From the NCBI GenBank assembly GCA_964012875.1, contig CAXGUU010000080.1:1-11659 (forward strand): 11,659 nt of DNA, written 5' to 3'. Origin of the DNA: CAXGUU01 sp964012875 (GTDB lineage: Bacteria; Pseudomonadota; Gammaproteobacteria; Ga0077536). The notes under the pieces are model-generated. The model did not search any database and was not told the DNA's origin. It saw only the letters and a program-made list of their open reading frames with translations. The position numbers and the translations under genes are program-made. Positions 8,114 through 11,659 of this stretch are shown here, in pieces (position 1 is the stretch's first letter; each line of letters opens with the position of its first letter).

Positions 8114-9078
8114 GTTCGGTGAACCTCGCCGCTTTCGCCGGATGACAGGGTGATCGCGCGAAAGACTTCGTCCAGGTGACCATGCTCGATGTAGAACTCG
8201 ATGGGATCGAGCTTCAGGTCCCGGAGCACCTGCTGAACTCTGGCCGCCGGTTGCTGATTACGCTCTGCGATCACGGTCAGTCGGCTGTGACCGTCTTTTG
8301 CTTCCTGTTCGACCGCGGCGACTTCGGAGAGTGCCGTTAAAGCTGGCTCAAGCGTTGCCACCTGGTCGGGTGCAACCACGAGTGTCACGGCGTTATGGTA
8401 GTGCGAGCGAGCGGCAAGTTCCTTGGGCGTGCCGCTGAAAATGAGTTCGCCCTGCGCGATGATGATGGCTCGGCTGCACACCGCATCAACTTCTTCGAGG
8501 ATATGGGTCGAAATGATGATTGCTTTCTCGGCTGCCATTTCCTGGATCAGGGTCCGAACTTCATGTTTCTGGTTTGGATCAAGACCGTCGGTTGGTTCGT
8601 CCATTATCAGAATCTCGGGATCATGCAGGATCGCCTGGGCGAGGCCCACACGCCGTTTGAACCCTTTCGACAGAGTTTCGATGCGCTGATGCAGCACGTG
8701 TTCAAGGTGAATCTTGCCGACAACCTCCTGGATCCGCGCAGCTTTTTCGGGTCCTGGAATGCCGCGAACGTCGGCAATGAAATCAAGGAATCCCGCCGGC
8801 GTCATTTCGCCGTAGGCAGGCGCGCCTTCGGGCAGATATCCGATACGCTTTTTGGCTTCAAGCGCCGAATCGTCGATATCAAATCCGGCCACACTGATGC
8901 GTCCTGCTGTAGGGCTTAGAAAGCCGGTAATCATTTTCATGGTGGTCGATTTGCCGGCACCATTCGGACCGAGAAAGCCGAGAACCTCGCCGCGTTTCAC
9001 GCTGAGCGAGATATTACTTACCGCGGTCAGGTCGCCGAATTGCTTACTCAGCCCGCCGACTTCTATCAAAGTATCCAT
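8110..9078 (-). CDS. ABC transporter ATP-binding protein, GldA-like
   Basis: The first gene of the operon encodes the 322-residue ATPase. Walker A is GPNGAGKST (37-45) and Walker B is ILIMDEP (156-162). The D-loop GLD (165-167) and switch His192 (STHILEEVD) are present. The Q-loop position carries GYLPEGAP with Glu (80-87), and the signature is LSKGFKRR (136-143) rather than LSGGQ, as is usual in the GldA, NosF and CcmA-like ABC-2 group. After about residue 220 a further 100-residue C-terminal domain ends in EFYIEHGHLDEVFRAIT (292-308), a common regulatory tail of this group. The start has no strong ribosome site, and no convincing promoter was found in the 475 bases upstream. It should power the adjacent permease, with export or envelope remodelling more likely than import, since no binding protein is present. 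Confidence 0.93.
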   Translation of the reverse strand: MDTLIEVGGLSKQFGDLTAVSNISLSVKRGEVLGFLGPNGAGKSTTMKMITGFLSPTAGRISVAGFDIDDSALEAKKRIGYLPEGAPAYGEMTPAGFLDFIADVRGIPGPEKAARIQEVVGKIHLEHVLHQRIETLSKGFKRRVGLAQAILHDPEILIMDEPTDGLDPNQKHEVRTLIQEMAAEKAIIISTHILEEVDAVCSRAIIIAQGELIFSGTPKELAARSHYHNAVTLVVAPDQVATLEPALTALSEVAAVEQEAKDGHSRLTVIAERNQQPAARVQQVLRDLKLDPIEFYIEHGHLDEVFRAITLSSGESGEVHRT

Positions 9079-9553
9079 GCTATTCAGTACCGTTACTTAT
9101 GTCGTGTGAACCAGCGGGCCGCATTCGTCACGTCAGATGCTCCGACCCGCCCAGTACACCGCGTTGAGCGGTCTTGTCGTTTGTATGTTTGGTTCTGTAG
9201 TGGCCAGCGCTGCGGCCGGAGCGACCAGACGCAATTCGCCAGACTCGGAAATTGTCCGTCCGGTTCTGGCTCGAACACCGCGGGCGAGACCCGAGGAATT
9301 CTGGCCATCACCATCTCATCCGTCAAGAAGCGGATACCTGTGCCGGCCACAAAAATTTCCTCGCGCAGGACGACTGGCCTCCGAGTGTCGAGGACGTCTT
9401 CGATCTCGAACCAGAATGGTTCGAATCCGGGTGCTAGCGGTTTCCTGGTACCGCGGGGAGCACGCGGAGGCGTAACTAAACCTTCATATTTTGTAGGTAT
9501 AAGGTCCCTGTTTCTTAACGATGTGACCCGCTCGTGTATTAGGACGTGCCTTA
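9079..9553. other. 475-bp divergent intergenic region with doubtful ORFs
   Basis: The region separates the minus-strand ABC operon from the plus-strand phosphoesterase gene and should contain both promoters. No sigma-70 box pair convinced me, although a TATAAG hexamer is present at 9498-9503. A minus-strand frame stays open from 9659 down to 9093, but its ATG lies inside the phosphoesterase gene and no clear start or ribosome site is seen in the gap. A plus-strand ATG at 9137 opens 112 codons with a signal-peptide-like start (LSGLVVCMFGSVVASAAAGA) that turns Arg/Pro-rich. The plus frame at 9252-9437 contains an acidic stretch (VEDVFDLEPEWFESG). None is recognisable. Confidence 0.6.
9406..9424. 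repeat. Perfect 7-bp hairpin or operator-like dyad between divergent genes
   Basis: TCGAACC (9406-9412), spacer AGAAT, then GGTTCGA (9418-9424): a perfect inverted repeat with a 5-base loop. It lies about 130 bases before the phosphoesterase start and about 330 bases before the ABC ATPase start. It may be a repressor site or a small RNA hairpin. No U-tract follows in either direction, so it is not an intrinsic terminator. Confidence 0.5.
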
Positions 9554-10345
9554 ATGGCTCCGACGATTCAGCATCCCTCGACCCAGCGCTTCCGCAGCGT
9601 TTGGATTTCCGATATTCACCTAGGATCGCGTGGCTGTCAGGCGCAGAGCCTGTTGGCATTTCTGCGCGGTTTCGAATGCGAATACCTGTATCTCGTTGGC
9701 GACATTTTCGACATCTGGCAGCTCAAACGCCGAATCTATTGGCCCCAATCCCATAACGACGTCCTGCGCACCTTGCTTGGGAAAGCGAAGCACGGCACGA
9801 AAATACTCTACGTGCCCGGCAATCATGACGAATATCTGAAGGATTTCTGCGGCCACGAATTCGGCAATATTAAGATTTGTCGTCAGGCCATTCATCAGAC
9901 CAACGATGGCAAGCGATTTCTGGTGTTGCATGGCGATCAGTTCGACGCGGCCGTGTTGTCGTCACGACTGGTAGGACAGTTGGGCTCGTGCGCGTATGAA
10001 GCGCTGCTCGGCACCAACATGCTGGTCAATCAGGTCCGGCGGCGATTGGGCTACCCCTATTGGTCGCTGGCCGGTTTTTTGAAGCACAAGGTCAAAAACG
10101 CGGTCAAGTTCATCAGTCGGTACGAGGAAGTCGTGGCGCACGAAGCGAGTCGGCGCGGTGTCGACGGCGTTGTCTGCGGCCATATTCATCGCGCAGAGAT
10201 CACACGTATCGGTGACATCAGCTATCACAATTGCGGCGATTGGGTCGAAAGCTGTACGGCAATCATTGAGCATCGCGACGGCTCGATTGATTTAGACAGA
10301 AACAACGCCGACGCCCGGGACAAGGCTCTGGAGCAGGCAGCATGA
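9554..10345 (+). CDS. LpxH-like metallophosphoesterase (UDP-2,3-diacylglucosamine diphosphatase family)
   Basis: A 263-residue calcineurin-fold phosphoesterase. All two-metal site blocks are present: SDIHLG (19-24, Asp20 and His22), GDIFDIW (49-55, Asp50 and Asp53), GNHDE (89-93), LHGDQFD (125-131) and CGHIHRAE (208-215). LpxH cleaves UDP-2,3-diacylglucosamine to lipid X in lipid A synthesis on the inner membrane. This protein belongs to the larger LpxH-like group with a long helical cap (about 135-195), whose substrate need not be the same. AGGA at 9541-9544 lies 9 bases before the ATG and supports this start. The stop overlaps the following glycosyltransferase start by four bases (ATGA), so the two probably work together. 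The family is firm, but the exact substrate is uncertain. Confidence 0.88.
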   Translation: MAPTIQHPSTQRFRSVWISDIHLGSRGCQAQSLLAFLRGFECEYLYLVGDIFDIWQLKRRIYWPQSHNDVLRTLLGKAKHGTKILYVPGNHDEYLKDFCGHEFGNIKICRQAIHQTNDGKRFLVLHGDQFDAAVLSSRLVGQLGSCAYEALLGTNMLVNQVRRRLGYPYWSLAGFLKHKVKNAVKFISRYEEVVAHEASRRGVDGVVCGHIHRAEITRIGDISYHNCGDWVESCTAIIEHRDGSIDLDRNNADARDKALEQAA

Positions 10346-11346
10346 GCGACAAGCGCATCGCCATCGTCACCGATGCATGGCACCCGCAGGTCAATGGCGT
10401 AGTGAGAACGCTGGAAACCACAGGCGCCCATCTCATCGCTCGCGGACATGAGGTCGAATTCATCTCCCCGCAAATGTTCCGCACGCTGCCGTGCCCGACT
10501 TATCCGGAAATTCGGCTGGCGCTGAGACCGCAATCAGGCGTTAGCCGGTGCCTCAACCGATTTCGCCCGGACGCCCTTCATATCGCGACCGAAGGCCCGA
10601 TCGGTCACGCGGCACGCCGGTACGCGATCAAACACGGACTCAAATTTACGACCTCGTTTCATACTCAGTTCCCGGAATACATCCGTATGCGGGCACCGCT
10701 TCCGGTGAGTTGGTCATATGCGTATTTGCGGCGCTACCACACTAGGGCCGAGTGCACGCTTGTGCCCACGCAATCGCAACGTCGAAGGCTGGTTGAACGC
10801 GGGTTCGAAAACCTGCGCATCTGGGGTCGGGGCGTTGATTGCAGTGTGTTCAATCCCGACGAACCAATCGACTACGGGTTGCCGCGCCCGATACATATTT
10901 ATATGGGACGGGTCGCGGTAGAGAAGAATATCGAAGCTTTTTTGCGTCTGCCCCTGTGGGGTTCGAAGATAGTGATCGGGGACGGCCCTGATCGTGAAAA
11001 ACTGTCGGAAGTGTTTACCGATACACATTTCCTGGGCCCCCGGTTCGGACGAGATCTTGCGCGACACCTTGCCGGCGGCGATGTATTCGTGTTTCCCAGC
11101 CACACCGATACGTTCGGCCTGGTTTTGCTTGAAGCGATGGCATGCGGGCTCCCGGTCGCGGCTTACCCGGTCCAAGGTCCTGTTGACGTTGTCGCCGACG
11201 GCCGCAGTGGCGTTCTGGACGCGGATCTCAAGCTCGCAATCTCTGGCGCGCTCAAACTGAATCGTGATGATTGCGTTGCCCATGCCAGTCAATTTGCATG
11301 GGAGAAGTGCAGCGAGATTTTCGAGTCACACCTGGCGTTCCATTGA
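10342..11346 (+). CDS. GT4-family glycosyltransferase, mannosyltransferase-like
   Basis: A 334-residue GT-B-fold glycosyltransferase of family 4. The N-terminal domain begins RIAIVTDAWHPQVNGVVRTL (5-24), the acceptor-domain signature of the MgtA, PimB and SqdX-like subgroup, and includes TTSFHTQFPEY (103-113). The C-terminal nucleotide-sugar domain has GRVAVEKNIE (189-198), VIGDGPDRE (211-219) and the active-site stretch TDTFGLVLLEAMACGLPVAA (255-274). In the EX7E motif the first acidic position is Asp256, with Glu264 as the second. Relatives transfer mannose, glucose or sulfoquinovose to diacylglycerol or phosphatidylinositol at the cytoplasmic face of the membrane. The ATGA overlap with the phosphoesterase suggests a joint role in an envelope glycolipid. 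Donor and acceptor cannot be read from the sequence. Confidence 0.9.
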   Translation: MSDKRIAIVTDAWHPQVNGVVRTLETTGAHLIARGHEVEFISPQMFRTLPCPTYPEIRLALRPQSGVSRCLNRFRPDALHIATEGPIGHAARRYAIKHGLKFTTSFHTQFPEYIRMRAPLPVSWSYAYLRRYHTRAECTLVPTQSQRRRLVERGFENLRIWGRGVDCSVFNPDEPIDYGLPRPIHIYMGRVAVEKNIEAFLRLPLWGSKIVIGDGPDREKLSEVFTDTHFLGPRFGRDLARHLAGGDVFVFPSHTDTFGLVLLEAMACGLPVAAYPVQGPVDVVADGRSGVLDADLKLAISGALKLNRDDCVAHASQFAWEKCSEIFESHLAFH

Positions 11347-11548
11347 ATCGCGGTCACCTCCGTCGAATCAACCAATGCCGGAGGGCTGCGGCGCAATCTC
11401 AGGCCCGGGACCGATTTCAGCCCCGCTTCGGCATCCGCTACGCGCACGCAATCGCTTCAAAACCAGCCCGCGCGGCAGTATCCTTGGCGCCCCGTTGACC
11501 TGGCCGCTTACGTCAGCCTGGTTCCGGACAGTTGCTCGGTAGGCGAAT
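11347..11548. other. Intergenic gap before mnmG, no gene seen
   Basis: A 202-bp gap. CCTCCG (11357-11362) and CGGAGG (11379-11384) form a 6-bp stem with a 16-base loop and no U-tract, a poor terminator. TTGACC at 11495-11500 resembles a -35 box but has no good -10 partner. No RNA gene or convincing short ORF was seen. Confidence 0.5.
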
Positions 11549-11659
11549 ATGGAACATCCCGAACACTTTGATGTCATTGTTGTTGGCGGCGGCCATGCTG
11601 GTACAGAGGCGGCGCTGGCGGCTGCCCGTATGGGTGCATCGACATTGTTACTGACACAC
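11549..11659 (+). CDS. mnmG: tRNA uridine-5-carboxymethylaminomethyl modification enzyme MnmG, N-terminal fragment
   Basis: The first 37 codons of mnmG (gidA), cut by the right edge. The reading starts MEHPEHFDVIVVGGGHAG and continues TEAALAAARMGASTLLLTH. This is the N-terminal FAD-binding Rossmann motif (GGGHAGTEAALAAARMG) that is almost invariant in MnmG. With MnmE, the enzyme modifies the wobble uridine of several tRNAs to cmnm5U. AGG at 11541-11543 lies 5 bases before the ATG and supports the start. Its usual partners (rsmG, parAB or mnmE) would lie outside the window. Confidence 0.93.
   Translation, partial: MEHPEHFDVIVVGGGHAGTEAALAAARMGASTLLLTH

Noticed and set aside
9415..9431. GGTTCGAATCC resembling a tRNA T-arm
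   Set aside because: The five-base stems around the TTCGAAT loop do not pair on either strand, and no acceptor or anticodon arm is present at tRNA distance. The motif is better explained as part of the 7-bp inverted repeat.
9093..9659. 188-codon minus-strand ORF upstream of the ABC ATPase
   Set aside because: Its ATG lies about 100 bases inside the well-supported phosphoesterase gene on the other strand. There is no ribosome site, the product is not recognisable, and both ends of the reading are basic and of low quality.
9040..9756. 238-codon plus-strand ORF across the divergent region
   Set aside because: It begins inside the ABC ATPase gene in antisense and ends inside the phosphoesterase in another frame. 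Its Ser/Arg/Pro-rich composition is typical of a shadow reading.
11357..11384. Terminator after the glycosyltransferase
   Set aside because: The stem is 6 bp with a 16-base loop and no T-run on either strand.
11495..11523. mnmG promoter from TTGACC
   Set aside because: No acceptable -10 hexamer lies 16-18 bases downstream, where the sequence reads CTGGTT.

Overview
The window looks like chromosomal DNA of a Gram-negative proteobacterium, most likely a gammaproteobacterium. The evidence is a two-subunit (alpha2beta2 type) glycyl-tRNA synthetase, a heptose-bisphosphate phosphatase for lipopolysaccharide core and an LpxH-like phosphoesterase, plus the gene order glyQ-glyS-gmhB-plsC, which as I recall it also occurs beside the replication origin in Pseudomonas aeruginosa. 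Base composition and codon use are even throughout. I see no insertion sequence, CRISPR array, rRNA or tRNA gene.

Layout. Positions 1-3688 (minus strand) hold a tight housekeeping cluster read right to left: glyQ, glyS, gmhB and the first 45 codons of a plsC-type acyltransferase cut by the window edge. glyQ has a plausible promoter just upstream, with a 7-bp inverted repeat around its -35 region. Positions 3689-4277 hold no recognisable gene. They contain one open minus-strand frame of unknown status, and a codon-aligned plus-strand frame that is broken by stops.

Positions 4278-9078 (minus strand) hold a four-gene operon read right to left: an ABC ATPase (GldA type), an ABC-2 permease (GldF type), a large GldG-family membrane-anchored protein and a DUF4340 protein. 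The first three genes are joined by two 4-base ATGA overlaps. This is the gliding-motility-like ABC system found outside Bacteroidetes, where its substrate is not known. It is the best candidate here for poorly understood biology.

Positions 9079-9553 separate this operon from divergent plus-strand genes. The interval contains a perfect 7-bp hairpin or operator-like dyad and only doubtful ORFs. Positions 9554-11346 (plus strand) encode an LpxH-like calcineurin phosphoesterase translationally coupled to a GT4 glycosyltransferase, probably acting on an envelope glycolipid. After a 202-bp gap the window ends in the first 37 codons of mnmG.

Taken together, the recognisable genes serve translation (glyQS, mnmG) and the cell envelope (gmhB, plsC, the phosphoesterase-glycosyltransferase pair, and probably the ABC system). 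The combination of the glyQS-gmhB-plsC cluster with mnmG suggests a position near oriC.
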